Assembly: GCA_038259825.1 (NCBI GenBank)
Contig: JBBSOK010000021.1
Coordinates: 1-33,181, forward strand
DNA: 33,181 nt
Reading direction: 5' to 3'
DNA from: JBBSOK01 sp038259825
Lineage (GTDB): Bacteria; Bacteroidota; Bacteroidia; Flavobacteriales; Flavobacteriaceae
Part shown: positions 1 to 7,677 of the stretch, one piece after another
Position numbering within the stretch: the first letter of the stretch is position 1
How the letters are laid out: the number at the start of each line of letters is the position of its first letter
Translations under genes and position numbers: made by a program
Notes under the pieces: model-generated
Database searches by the model: none
The model's input: the letters and a program-made list of their open reading frames with translations, nothing else
Told to the model about the DNA's origin: nothing

Positions 1-156
1 ATTTTGAAAGCGTTGACTGAAAAAGAATGGGAGCGCACCTATATTCATAATATTTCAAAAGAAGAAAAGACACTTAAAACAATTGCTTTAATGTACGCTT
101 GGCATAGTATGCATCATTTTATGCATATCAAAAATGCATTGCATAGTAACAAGTAA
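1..156 (+). CDS. DinB/YfiT-like putative metal-dependent hydrolase (C-terminal 51 aa only)
   Basis: Only the 3' end is in the window; the reading frame is open from base 1 to a TAA at 154-156. The visible peptide ends in a Trp-His-Ser-Met-His-His-Phe-Met-His-Ile segment. It matches the last helix of the DinB_2 / YfiT (bacillithiol-transferase-like) four-helix-bundle family, in which C-terminal histidines help hold a divalent metal. In that family a Tyr-Ala-Trp-His stretch followed by two adjacent His residues is typical. The N-terminal half, with its own metal-ligand His, lies outside the window, so substrate and exact subfamily cannot be told. The gene converges on the next one with a gap of 24 bp and no clear terminator between them. 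Confidence 0.7.
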   Translation: MLKALTEKEWERTYIHNISKEEKTLKTIALMYAWHSMHHFMHIKNALHSNK

Positions 157-180
157 ATCTAAAATATTAAGCTAAGAACT

Positions 181-735
181 TTATTTCCATTTAATCCCGC
201 ACCCAATGCTAGGTTTTTGGTCATTGCGTTGTGGATTATTATTTAAAATATTATCCAAAGCCTCACGCAAATCTCTACCATTAACAGGAATTCCGTTTCC
301 GGGGCGGCTATTATCTAACTGACCTCGATAAACTAATTTAAAGTCCGCGTCAAACACAAAGAAGTCAGGTGTGCAAGCCGCATCATATGCCTTTGCCACT
401 TCTTGAGTTTCGTCATATAAATAGGGGAAAGGATACATTTCATTTTGGGCAGTTCGCCACATTTCTAACGGAGAATCCTGCGGATACTTTTCAATATCAT
501 TACTGCTTATTGCTGCAAAACCAAAACCTGTTACACGATAATCATTACAAAGTCTTACAATTTCTCCATTTACGTGTTTTACAAAAGGACAGTGATTGCA
601 AATAAACATGATTACAGTTCCTTTTTTACCACAAATTTGATTCAATGAATTGTACTTATTCGTAACAGCGTTCAATAGATTAAAATTTGGAGCTTTTGTG
701 CCTAGCGGCATCATCGTGGATTCTGTTTTAGACAT
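181..735 (-). CDS. Thioredoxin-fold (AhpC/TSA or redoxin type) protein
   Basis: This 184-residue protein has the thioredoxin-like peroxiredoxin/redoxin layout. An N-terminal Pro-Leu-Gly-x-x-Ala-Pro-x-Phe segment (10-18) is typical of AhpC/TSA proteins. The active-site motif is Cys-Asn-His-Cys-Pro at 46-50. A later Cys-Thr-Pro-Asp segment supplies the cis-proline type loop. There is no signal peptide, so it is probably cytoplasmic. The family is common in Bacteroidota as a thioredoxin family protein of about 180-200 residues; a thiol-disulfide reductase or peroxidase role is inferred from the CxxC motif, and the physiological substrate is unknown. Met8 or Met9 could be the real start, because the conserved part begins there. 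It is transcribed divergently from the gene at 916. Confidence 0.85.
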   Translation of the reverse strand: MSKTESTMMPLGTKAPNFNLLNAVTNKYNSLNQICGKKGTVIMFICNHCPFVKHVNGEIVRLCNDYRVTGFGFAAISSNDIEKYPQDSPLEMWRTAQNEMYPFPYLYDETQEVAKAYDAACTPDFFVFDADFKLVYRGQLDNSRPGNGIPVNGRDLREALDNILNNNPQRNDQKPSIGCGIKWK

Positions 736-915
736 TAGTATTGTTTAAAATGTTAGTAGTAGTTTACAGGTTAAAGTTACATATTTAAGCCTTGGTTTTT
801 CTAAAAGGATAGAGTTGTTTCAATATCAAAATACACATTCAATTTCCTAAAGTATTTATAAAACCTTGTAATTAACTAGTGATAACTGTAACTTTAAAAA
901 ACTAAACTTAAAACC

Positions 916-1227
916 ATGAAAAACTCATATTCATCATTATCAGTAGCTATTGAAGATTTACAAAAAGAAGGCTTTACTGAAGATTTTAATTTAATAGAAG
1001 AAGGTATAGAATCTAAAGCGCTCAAAATGCAGTGGAAAGCTGGAGATCTTGAAGTAATAAAATTTTACCGTTTTGAAGGAATGACAGATCCAGGCGATAA
1101 TACAATATTATATTTAATTGAAACCCAAGGTGATAAAAAAGGTTTACTCGTAGATGCTTACGGTGCAGACCAAGGTCCAATTTCCCCAGAAATGATTGAA
1201 AAATTAAGAATGAATACCAATGAATAA
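916..1227 (+). CDS. Small conserved Bacteroidota protein (often labelled phosphoribosylpyrophosphate synthetase)
   Basis: This 103-residue soluble protein has no signal peptide. It resembles a short Bacteroidota family beginning with a Ser-Leu-x-x-Ala-Ile-x-Asp-Leu-x-x-x-Gly-Phe/Tyr-Thr-x-Asp-Phe-Asn-Leu pattern (here residues 8-26). The family continues with a Tyr-Arg-Phe-Glu-Gly-Met-Thr-Asp-Pro block and a Leu-Val-Asp-Ala-Tyr-Gly block. Members are often annotated as phosphoribosylpyrophosphate synthetase, but the protein is far too short and shows neither a PRPP-binding loop nor the catalytic flap of Prs. I would treat the function as unknown. Its last eight bases overlap the start of the tRNA-binding gene downstream, so the two are very likely translated together. 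Confidence 0.75.
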   Translation: MKNSYSSLSVAIEDLQKEGFTEDFNLIEEGIESKALKMQWKAGDLEVIKFYRFEGMTDPGDNTILYLIETQGDKKGLLVDAYGADQGPISPEMIEKLRMNTNE

Positions 1228-1555
1228 TTTAAGTTGGGAAGATTTTGAAAAAGTTGAAATGCGCGTCGGCACTATTTTAGAAGTTGAAGATTTTCCCGAA
1301 GCTAGAAATGCCGCTTTTAAATTATCAATAGATTTTGGTATTGAAATCGGTGTTAAAAAAACATCGGCTCAAATTACTGTTGAATATAAAAAAGAAGATT
1401 TAATAGGTATGCAAGTTATTGCAGTTGTCAATTTTCCAAAAAAACATATTGGCAAGTTTATGAGTGAATGCTTGGTATTGGGAGCTGTAAATGGAAATTC
1501 AGTAGTGCTTTTAAATCCGTCTCAAAAAGTTGAAAATGGATTGCGAATTGCATAA
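1220..1555 (+). CDS. csaA: CsaA-type tRNA-binding protein
   Basis: At 111 residues this is the normal size for CsaA, a stand-alone EMAP-II-like OB-fold tRNA-binding domain. The pattern Trp-x-x-Phe-x-x-Val-x-Met-Arg-Val-Gly-Thr-Ile (residues 6-19) is the family signature. It is followed by Lys-Thr-Ser-Ala-Gln-Ile-Thr and, near the end, Leu-Val-Leu-Gly-Ala, all typical of the fold. Family members form dimers, bind tRNA and have been described as export-related chaperones; which role applies here is not shown by the sequence. The ATG lies inside the last codons of the preceding gene (overlap ATGAATAA), which supports this start and translational coupling. Confidence 0.88.
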   Translation: MNNLSWEDFEKVEMRVGTILEVEDFPEARNAAFKLSIDFGIEIGVKKTSAQITVEYKKEDLIGMQVIAVVNFPKKHIGKFMSECLVLGAVNGNSVVLLNPSQKVENGLRIA

Positions 1556-1578
1556 ATGAAAAATAAAAAAAGAAAATT

Positions 1579-1872
1579 ATGAAAACTGAAAAAGATAATA
1601 AAGAAAAGAAAGAAAGTTATAATCCTGAATTAACAAAGCACGATAAGGATATTTTAAATCAGGATAACATTCATGGTGACGGTGGCGATGACCAATTATT
1701 AAAAGATAGAAAGCAAAAAGTAGATTTTGCGGGTGAAGATTTGGATGTTCCCGGAAGAAATACAGCTAAAAGAGGAAACGGACCCAAAGGATTAAAAGAT
1801 GAAGAGAATGGATTGCACAGTCAAGGAGGCGATTCCAAAGAAAATTTAGAGCGCGACGATGCGGCTCTTTAA
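1579..1872 (+). CDS. Small highly charged hydrophilic protein, unknown function
   Basis: The 97 residues are dominated by Lys, Asp, Glu, Gly and Asn, with no hydrophobic stretch, no Cys and very few aromatic residues, so the protein is probably disordered. It looks like a member of a Flavobacteria family I recognise only by its pattern: Asn-Pro-Glu-Leu-Thr near the start, then Asp-Phe-x-Gly-Glu-Asp-Leu-Asp-Val-Pro-Gly-Arg (mid-protein), then Leu-Lys-Asp-Glu-Glu-Asn-x-Leu-x-Ser-Gln-Gly-Gly. I know of no assigned function. It starts 23 bp after the csaA stop and ends just before a clear terminator, so it is probably the third gene of that transcription unit. Confidence 0.75.
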   Translation: MKTEKDNKEKKESYNPELTKHDKDILNQDNIHGDGGDDQLLKDRKQKVDFAGEDLDVPGRNTAKRGNGPKGLKDEENGLHSQGGDSKENLERDDAAL

Positions 1873-1877
1873 AACAC

Positions 1878-1917
1878 AAAAACCGATTAGATTATTTATA
1901 TAATTAGTCGGTTTTTT
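1878..1917 (+). terminator. Rho-independent terminator after the 916-1872 unit
   Basis: The arm ACCGATTAG pairs with TTAGTCGGT (with G-T wobbles) around an AT-rich loop and is followed directly by a run of six T. It ends the unit that finishes at 1872. The next gene starts only about 11 bp after it. Confidence 0.75.
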
Positions 1918-1928
1918 AATTTAATGAT

Positions 1929-2438
1929 ATGAAGAAATTGCTTCTTTTATTTATTATGCCTATGTTTTTTATTTCTTGTAAAGATAACAAACAGGAAAGC
2001 GTACAAACAAATTCGACTTCTTCGGAAAACTTTCAAAACATTGATAGTTTGGATTGGCTTTTAGGTAATTGGGAAATTAGAAATGGTGAAGAATTTTCAA
2101 GGGAAAATTGGTCAAAAGAGAATAGCAGCGCTTACATAGCCTATAGCTATACTGAAGTAAATGAAACTACAGTTTTCGCTGAAACAATGGCGTTGGAACA
2201 AAAAGATAATGAAATTATTTTGACAGTAGCTTCAGCAACTGATAAAAGTGAAAATCCGGTAAGCTTTAAAATGATTTCATCAAAACTGAATGAAGTTACT
2301 TTTGAAAATAAAGATAATTCCTTTCCAAAAATAATAACTTATAGCAATAAGCAAAAGGATACGCTGCGAGCAACAATTCAAGGTATTTTGGAAGGTAAAG
2401 AAAAAACAGTTGAATTCAGCTATTACAAAACTGATTGA
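1929..2438 (+). CDS. DUF6265-like secreted lipoprotein
   Basis: The 169-residue product starts with a lipoprotein signal: Lys-Lys, a Leu/Phe/Met-rich core and a Phe-Ile-Ser-Cys lipobox with Cys17. After a short Ser/Thr/Asn-rich linker comes Leu-Asp-Trp-Leu-Leu-Gly-Asn-Trp-Glu (about residues 42-50). This is the opening strand typical of DUF6265 and related beta-barrel (calycin-like) domains in Bacteroidota. The rest is beta-strand-like, with a Glu-Asn-Trp and several Thr-Val-x-Ala-Glu segments. Molecular function is not known for the family. The gene begins directly downstream of a terminator, so it either has its own promoter overlapping the hairpin or depends on read-through. Its 3' end faces the SulP gene with only 6 bp between. 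Confidence 0.72.
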   Translation: MKKLLLLFIMPMFFISCKDNKQESVQTNSTSSENFQNIDSLDWLLGNWEIRNGEEFSRENWSKENSSAYIAYSYTEVNETTVFAETMALEQKDNEIILTVASATDKSENPVSFKMISSKLNEVTFENKDNSFPKIITYSNKQKDTLRATIQGILEGKEKTVEFSYYKTD

Positions 2439-2444
2439 TACAAT

Positions 2445-4058
2445 CTAAACATCCGCATCCATAGTATTTGAAACAACATAATATCGAGGATCTTCAATAC
2501 TATTTTCAATAATAGTTTCAAATTCTGGATTCCATTTAATAAGTAGATTTTTACAATCTGGGCTTAGATGTGTCAGCTTTAACTGCTTTCCACCATCAAT
2601 ATATTTATTGGCAATATTTCTTAGTGCTTCAACACCAGAATGATCAGATATTTTAGATTCGATAAAATCTATTTCAATAGATTCTGGATCATTTGCAAAG
2701 TCAAACTTTGAGTTGAATGCTTGTACACTTCCGAAGAAAAGTGGTCCCCAAATTTCATAAACTTTTGTTCCATCAACTTTAATATGTTTCCTCGCCCTAA
2801 TTTTTGTAGCGCTTTTCCACGCAAAAACCAACGCACTCATAATAACACCGACAAAAACTGCAATAGCCAAATCTTGCCAAACCGTTATAACAGAAACTGT
2901 TATCAATACAATAGCATCAGCAATTGGGATTTTGTTCAAGATTCTAAAACTACTCCACGCAAACGTTCCAATTACCACCATAAACATCACGCCAACCAAA
3001 GCTGCGATTGGAATCTGCTCGATTAACGGAGCGCCAAATAAAACAAAGCACAGTAAAGCAATTGCAGCAGTTACACCAGAAAGCCTACCGCGACCGCCAG
3101 AACTTACATTAATAATACTTTGCCCAATCATTGCGCAGCCGCCCATTCCGCCGAAAAGGCCACTTAAAATATTTGCTCCACCTTGCGCAACACATTCACG
3201 ATTACCGCTTCCGCGAGTTTCGGTCATTTCATCAATTAGGTTTAAAGTCATTAAACTTTCAATCAATCCAACTGCCGCTAATAAAAATGCGGTTGATAGT
3301 ATTAAAGACCAATGGCCAGTCAAAGTATCAAAAAAGCCAAATATTTGCATTTGAAAACTTGGTAGACCACCTTCTAAACCATTTCCGCCGCCATCTCTAA
3401 TAAACGAGCCAACAGTACTAACATCCAGTTTACCGAAAATAGTGATTGCTGCAACAACAATTATTGCAATTAGAGCTGCCGGTATTTTTTTGGTAAGTTT
3501 TGGTAAGCCAAACATTATAGCCATTGTAAGACCTACGAGTGCTAACATTATCCAAAGATCAAATCCCGTAAGCCACTGTGGCACAGCACCACTTGTATTT
3601 TTAAAAAGACCTAGTTGCGAAAGGAAAATTACAATGGCAAGACCATTAACAAAACCCATCATTACGGGATGAGGAATTAGGCGCACAAATTTCCCCAATT
3701 TAAATAAACCTGCCATAATTTGAATAGCGCCTACAAAAAGTAACGTAATAAAAAGCCACTGCAAGCCAAGATACTTCACAGGCATGTCCAAGGTTAATCC
3801 AACTTCATTTCCTTTTATTATTAAGTGAACCATAACAACGGCCATTGCGCCTGTTGCCCCACTTATCATTCCTGGTCTACCTCCAAATAAAGCTGTAATT
3901 AATCCCATTATAAATGCGCCATAAAGTCCAACCAAAGGATCGATTCCAGCTACAAATGCAAATGCTACTGCTTCTGGAATTAATGCCAAAGAGACAGTTA
4001 GGCCAGAGAGTATGTCATTTTTTGGATTTTCTGTAAAGCTGTTAAATAGTTTTATCAT
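2445..4058 (-). CDS. SulP family inorganic anion transporter with C-terminal STAS domain
   Basis: This 537-residue inner-membrane protein has the SulP (SLC26-type) architecture. The N-terminal signature runs from Gly19 to Tyr45 and includes Ser-Leu-Ala-Leu-Ile-Pro-Glu-Ala at 23-30, followed by Gly-Ile-Asp-Pro-Leu-Val-Gly-Leu-Tyr. A long series of Gly/Ala-rich membrane helices runs to about residue 410, with an Arg/Lys-rich junction after it. The C-terminal 110 residues form a STAS domain with the Asp-His-Ser-Gly-Val-Glu-Ala segment; Ser474 sits where anti-sigma-factor antagonists are phosphorylated. Family members carry sulfate, bicarbonate or other anions, often with Na+ or H+; the substrate cannot be read from sequence. 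It is a single-gene unit with a promoter element about 25 bp upstream. Confidence 0.93.
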   Translation of the reverse strand: MIKLFNSFTENPKNDILSGLTVSLALIPEAVAFAFVAGIDPLVGLYGAFIMGLITALFGGRPGMISGATGAMAVVMVHLIIKGNEVGLTLDMPVKYLGLQWLFITLLFVGAIQIMAGLFKLGKFVRLIPHPVMMGFVNGLAIVIFLSQLGLFKNTSGAVPQWLTGFDLWIMLALVGLTMAIMFGLPKLTKKIPAALIAIIVVAAITIFGKLDVSTVGSFIRDGGGNGLEGGLPSFQMQIFGFFDTLTGHWSLILSTAFLLAAVGLIESLMTLNLIDEMTETRGSGNRECVAQGGANILSGLFGGMGGCAMIGQSIINVSSGGRGRLSGVTAAIALLCFVLFGAPLIEQIPIAALVGVMFMVVIGTFAWSSFRILNKIPIADAIVLITVSVITVWQDLAIAVFVGVIMSALVFAWKSATKIRARKHIKVDGTKVYEIWGPLFFGSVQAFNSKFDFANDPESIEIDFIESKISDHSGVEALRNIANKYIDGGKQLKLTHLSPDCKNLLIKWNPEFETIIENSIEDPRYYVVSNTMDADV

Positions 4059-4081
4059 TGTTTTATCGCTTAAAAAAGCGG

Positions 4082-4103
4082 CAAAGATACTATTTTAAAA
4101 TAG
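4082..4103 (-). promoter_or_regulatory. Promoter -7 element and palindrome upstream of the SulP gene
   Basis: On the minus strand TATCTTTG (4082-4089) matches the Bacteroidota -7 consensus TAnnTTTG and lies 23 bp before the ATG. Immediately upstream is a perfect 14-bp palindrome, CTATTTTAAAATAG (4090-4103), in the spacer where a regulator could bind. I see no convincing TTG at the -33 position. Confidence 0.5.
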
Positions 4104-4150
4104 AGTGTCTAGATTCATATTATCTTGAAGTTAATTCCAAAATAAGGATA

Positions 4151-4196
4151 AAGTAAAAGACCATTATCCAATGATTTGGATAATGGTCTTTTACTT
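4151..4196 (-). terminator. Long perfect hairpin terminator
   Basis: Twenty-one bases at 4151-4171 pair perfectly with 4176-4196 around a TGAT loop. The right arm contains the TCTTTT tract. It lies just after the stop of the minus-strand PUR gene at 4225 and before the SulP promoter, so it most likely ends the PUR transcript. The symmetry would let it act in both directions. Confidence 0.75.
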
Positions 4197-4224
4197 AAAA
4201 ATAAATCTAAATAGATTCTAAAAA

Positions 4225-4620
4225 TTAAATATCATCAAATTCAATATCAGTAAAACTTGCAGCGGTTTTTTCTTCGGCAACTACTTCAGATTTTGCTGAA
4301 GTTTCTACAACTTCTTCTTCTCTTTTATAATCTGATTGGTGGCGTTCGCTTATTACTTCTTCACCTTTTTCGTCTATTACGTAATTAATCATTTCTTCTA
4401 AATGATCTTTAAATTCGCTAAAATCTTCTTTGTAAAGATAAATTTTGTGTTTTTTGTAATGGTAAGAACCATCGTCATTTGTAAATTTTTTACTTTCGGT
4501 AATGGTTAGGTAAAAATCCCCTGCCTTTGTAGATCTAACATCGAAAAAATAGGTGCGTCTTCCTGCACGCATTACTTTCGAAAATATTTCTTCTTGCTCC
4601 ATCGAATATTTATCACTCAT
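4225..4620 (-). CDS. PUR family (DUF3276) DNA/RNA-binding protein
   Basis: This 131-residue soluble protein matches the Bacteroidota DUF3276 family, related to eukaryotic PUR-alpha single-stranded nucleic-acid-binding repeats. Visible family features are Ile-Phe-Ser-Lys-x-x-Arg-Ala-Gly-Arg-Arg-Thr-Tyr-Phe-Phe-Asp-Val-Arg (residues 12-29), the following Gly-Asp-Phe-Tyr-Leu-Thr-Ile-Thr-Glu-Ser-Lys strand, and the His-Lys-Ile-Tyr-Leu-Tyr-Lys-Glu-Asp-Phe segment. Together these make a beta-beta-beta-beta-alpha repeat. The last 45 residues are acidic and Glu/Ala-rich, probably disordered. Nucleic-acid binding is known for the family; the target is not. It lies 63 bp downstream of the ABC exporter gene on the same strand and may be co-transcribed with it. 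Confidence 0.9.
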   Translation of the reverse strand: MSDKYSMEQEEIFSKVMRAGRRTYFFDVRSTKAGDFYLTITESKKFTNDDGSYHYKKHKIYLYKEDFSEFKDHLEEMINYVIDEKGEEVISERHQSDYKREEEVVETSAKSEVVAEEKTAASFTDIEFDDI

Positions 4621-4683
4621 AGTTTTATGTTATAATTAACTTTTCATTGCCAAAAATCCAAAAAAAAACTATATAATTCAACA

Positions 4684-6444
4684 TTATTCCTCATTTTCTT
4701 TTTCTAATAATTGCTTTTCGTAAAGTTCTTTATAGTAGCCTTGTGTACTAATCAACTTATTGTGATTGCCTTGCTGTATAATTTTACCATCTTCCAATAC
4801 AATAATATTGGTAGCATTTTTGGCGGAAGAAACGCGATGGCTAACAATTATAGTTGTTTTCTTTTTTGAAATTTTTTCGATGTTATTCAAAATTTCTTCT
4901 TCTGTTTCTGTATCAACAGCAGAAAGACAATCATCTAAAAGTAATATTTCCGGATCCTTTATAATTGCGCGGGCAATAGAAACTCTTTGTTTTTGTCCTC
5001 CGCTTAGGGTAATCCCTCTTTCACCTAAAATTGTATCGTATCCTTTTGTAAAGCCTTCAATATTATTAGCAACAGAAGCCATTTGGGCTGCTTTTTTTAC
5101 ATCCTCCAAAGTAGCTTCTTCCTTACCGAATTTAATATTGCTTTCCAGACTATCGCTAAATAAAAAGGCATCCTGCGGTACATAACCGATGCTACTGCGC
5201 AGGTTATCTAAATTGATATTTTTAATGTTTTTTTCATCAATCAGTAATTGGCCTTCGGGAACATCATACAGGCGACCAATTAATTCTAAAATAGTAGATT
5301 TTCCAGAACCTGTATTTCCAATAATTGCCAAGGTTTCTCCTGGATTAATTTCAAAAGAAATATCCTGTAGTGCTTTAATTCCTGTTTCAGGATATGTAAA
5401 GGAGAGATGGTTAAATTTGATAGCGCCTTTAATTGGCGTATTTTCAAAAACTGTATTTTTTATAGCAGGTTCCTCATCTAAAAACTCGTTAATACGTTTT
5501 TGGGAAGCTTCGGCTTGTTGTACCATGCTTGTAACCCAGCCTACAACAGCAACGGGCCAAGTAAGCATATTTACGTAAATTAGGAATTCTACAATTGTTC
5601 CTAAATTTTCAATTTCACCGCTTATAAATTGGTTTCCGCCAATATAGATTACCATTATATTACTAACGCCAATCAACAAGACCATCAGCGGAAAAAAGAG
5701 GGCTTGTACTTTTACTAAATCTATATTTTTTTGCTTGCTACCTTCGGAAAGTTCTACAAAACCAGTATTTGTGCGCGCCTCTATGCCGTAGGCTTTTATA
5801 ACACCAATACCGCTGAAACTTTCTTGTGCATAAGCAGTAAGTTTTGAAAGATATTGTTGAACAATTGTGCTTCGCTTATTTATTGCCACACTTAATTTAT
5901 ACACGGCAACCGATAGAATTGGCAATGGCGCAATAGCGTAGAGTGTAAGCTCTGCATTTTTGTAAAACATATAGGTAATAACCACCACGAACAAGGTTAG
6001 TGTCGTTACGCTGTACATTATTGCCGGACCGGCATACATACGTACTTTGCCAACATCTTCACTAATCCGGTTCATCAAATCTCCCGTTCGGTTATTTTTA
6101 TAAAAGCTTAAACTTAAACGTTGGTATTGTTTATATACGGTGTTTTTAAGGTCATATTCAATATATCTTGAAACTACTATAAAAGTTTGTCGCATTAAAA
6201 ATGTGAAGTAAGCTGCTAACAACGTTGTTCCTAATATTATTAAAATATTTATGAGCAGTTCTTGCTTTACAGCTGCCAAATCTGTAACATCCCCATTAAT
6301 ATATTTTTCAACAATATCAACACTATCTCCAATAAATTTTGGAGCCATTAGCGCAAAAACACGTGCTATAATTGTAATGAATAGTCCGAGTAGTAGGCGA
6401 CCTTTATATTTTAAAAAATAGGGGTTAAGCTTTTTTAATTCCAT
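4684..6444 (-). CDS. ABC exporter half-transporter (fused membrane and ATPase domains)
   Basis: The 586 residues combine an N-terminal type-I exporter membrane domain (about 1-320, six helices) with a C-terminal ATPase domain. Walker A (Gly-Asn-Thr-Gly-Ser-Gly-Lys-Ser-Thr) is at 376-384, the signature Leu-Ser-Gly-Gly-Gln at 480-484 and the H-loop His at 536. The Walker B segment ends Leu-Leu-Asp504-Asp505, then Cys-Leu-Ser-Ala-Val-Asp. The usual catalytic Glu is thus replaced by Asp, as in the degenerate halves of heterodimeric exporters such as BmrC/YheI and MdlA. The likely substrates are lipids or drugs, but that is family-level inference. No second ABC subunit is in the window. The gene is divergent from leucine dehydrogenase. 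Confidence 0.92.
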   Translation of the reverse strand: MELKKLNPYFLKYKGRLLLGLFITIIARVFALMAPKFIGDSVDIVEKYINGDVTDLAAVKQELLINILIILGTTLLAAYFTFLMRQTFIVVSRYIEYDLKNTVYKQYQRLSLSFYKNNRTGDLMNRISEDVGKVRMYAGPAIMYSVTTLTLFVVVITYMFYKNAELTLYAIAPLPILSVAVYKLSVAINKRSTIVQQYLSKLTAYAQESFSGIGVIKAYGIEARTNTGFVELSEGSKQKNIDLVKVQALFFPLMVLLIGVSNIMVIYIGGNQFISGEIENLGTIVEFLIYVNMLTWPVAVVGWVTSMVQQAEASQKRINEFLDEEPAIKNTVFENTPIKGAIKFNHLSFTYPETGIKALQDISFEINPGETLAIIGNTGSGKSTILELIGRLYDVPEGQLLIDEKNIKNINLDNLRSSIGYVPQDAFLFSDSLESNIKFGKEEATLEDVKKAAQMASVANNIEGFTKGYDTILGERGITLSGGQKQRVSIARAIIKDPEILLLDDCLSAVDTETEEEILNNIEKISKKKTTIIVSHRVSSAKNATNIIVLEDGKIIQQGNHNKLISTQGYYKELYEKQLLEKENEE

Positions 6445-6501
6445 TATTTATTGGGAAGGATACAATTATTAACAAGTTTACTTTTTAATGGTATATTTTT
6501 T

Positions 6502-6530
6502 TTTGAATCGTTAACAAACAATTACTTTTG
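6502..6530 (+). promoter_or_regulatory. Bacteroidota-type promoter for leucine dehydrogenase
   Basis: TTTG at 6502-6505, a 17-bp spacer and TACTTTTG at 6523-6530 match the -33 / -7 consensus of the Bacteroidota primary sigma factor. The start codon follows 35 bp later. Confidence 0.75.
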
Positions 6531-6565
6531 CGCAATCTTTTTAAAAGATATTTAAATTTATAAAA

Positions 6566-7666
6566 ATGAATGCAGAGATAATAAACGCTAACGAATTACA
6601 CAAAATAGCTCCTGTTTTTGGACAATATTCTTTTGACGATCACGAACAGATTATGTTTTGCAACGACAAAGATACTGGTTTGCGTGCAATAATTGGAGTA
6701 CATAATACGGTTTTAGGGCCAGCACTTGGCGGTACTAGAATGTGGAATTATGAAAGCGAATGGGATGCTTTGAATGATGTTTTGCGTCTTTCTCGTGGTA
6801 TGACTTTTAAAAGTGCCATTACAGGATTAAACTTAGGTGGCGGTAAAGCAGTTATTATTGGCGATGCAAAAACCCAAAAAACGCCAGAATTGATGCTTAA
6901 GTTCGGTGAATTTGTTAATTCGCTAGGCGGAAAATATATTACAGCAGAAGATATTGGAATGGAAACTGCCGATATGGACTTGGTTAGAACGGTAACACCA
7001 TATGTTACAGGTATTTCTGAAAGTAAAGGTGGAGCTGGTAATCCTTCTCCAATTACTGCCTACGGAGTTTTTATGGGAATGAAAGCCGCAGCAAAATTTG
7101 CCTTTGGAAGTGATATTTTAGAGGATAAAGTAGTTTATGTGCAAGGTTGTGGAAATGTAGGCGAAGGTGTTGTAGAACATTTAACCAACGAAGGGGCAAA
7201 GGTGTTTATTTCCGATATTAACCAAGAAAGATTGGCTTATGTAAGAGATAAGTACAGTGTGGAAATTTATGGTGGCCAAAATCTATATGCAGAAGAAATG
7301 GACATTTATTGTCCTTGTGCTTTAGGAGCAACTATTAACGATATAACTTTAAGCCAATTGAAGGCGAAAGTTATTGCGGGAGCAGCCAATAATCAATTAG
7401 AAAACGAGAAAACGCACGGTACACTATTACGTACAAAAGGGATAGTATACGCGCCAGATTTTCTTATTAATGCCGGCGGTATAATAAATGTTTATGCTGA
7501 ACTGGAAAATTATGGTCGCCAGGAAATAATCCGAAAGACTGAAAATATTTATAATACAACTTTGGAAATATTAAAAGTTGCGGAAGCTAATGGTATAACA
7601 ACACATCAAGCTGCGTTTGATATTGCTCAGAAAAATATAGATGCAAGACGTAACGAAAAGAAGTAA
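6566..7666 (+). CDS. Leucine dehydrogenase (Glu/Leu/Phe/Val dehydrogenase family)
   Basis: This 366-residue cytoplasmic enzyme would catalyse NAD-dependent oxidative deamination of leucine and other branched-chain amino acids to 2-oxo acids. The family blocks are present: Gly-Pro-Ala-Leu-Gly-Gly-Thr-Arg-Met-Trp, then Met-Thr-Phe-Lys82 and Leu-Gly-Gly-Gly-Lys94. The two lysines are the substrate-binding and catalytic lysines of the family. The Rossmann motif Gly194-Cys-Gly-Asn-Val-Gly199 follows. Length fits bacterial leucine dehydrogenases (about 360-370) rather than glutamate dehydrogenases (over 410). A good promoter lies upstream. The HMG-CoA-lyase-like gene at 12786 would act at the other end of leucine breakdown, though the two are not in one operon. 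Confidence 0.92.
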   Translation: MNAEIINANELHKIAPVFGQYSFDDHEQIMFCNDKDTGLRAIIGVHNTVLGPALGGTRMWNYESEWDALNDVLRLSRGMTFKSAITGLNLGGGKAVIIGDAKTQKTPELMLKFGEFVNSLGGKYITAEDIGMETADMDLVRTVTPYVTGISESKGGAGNPSPITAYGVFMGMKAAAKFAFGSDILEDKVVYVQGCGNVGEGVVEHLTNEGAKVFISDINQERLAYVRDKYSVEIYGGQNLYAEEMDIYCPCALGATINDITLSQLKAKVIAGAANNQLENEKTHGTLLRTKGIVYAPDFLINAGGIINVYAELENYGRQEIIRKTENIYNTTLEILKVAEANGITTHQAAFDIAQKNIDARRNEKK

Positions 7667-7677
7667 TTTCAAAATAA

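Noticed and set aside
2932..3354. Open frame of 140 codons on the plus strand inside the SulP gene
   Set aside because: Opposite a clear transporter gene; the composition is that of reversed membrane-helix codons.
4766..5578. Two plus-strand open frames opposite the ABC exporter ATPase domain
   Set aside because: Shadows of the ATPase coding strand; no motif, no start context.
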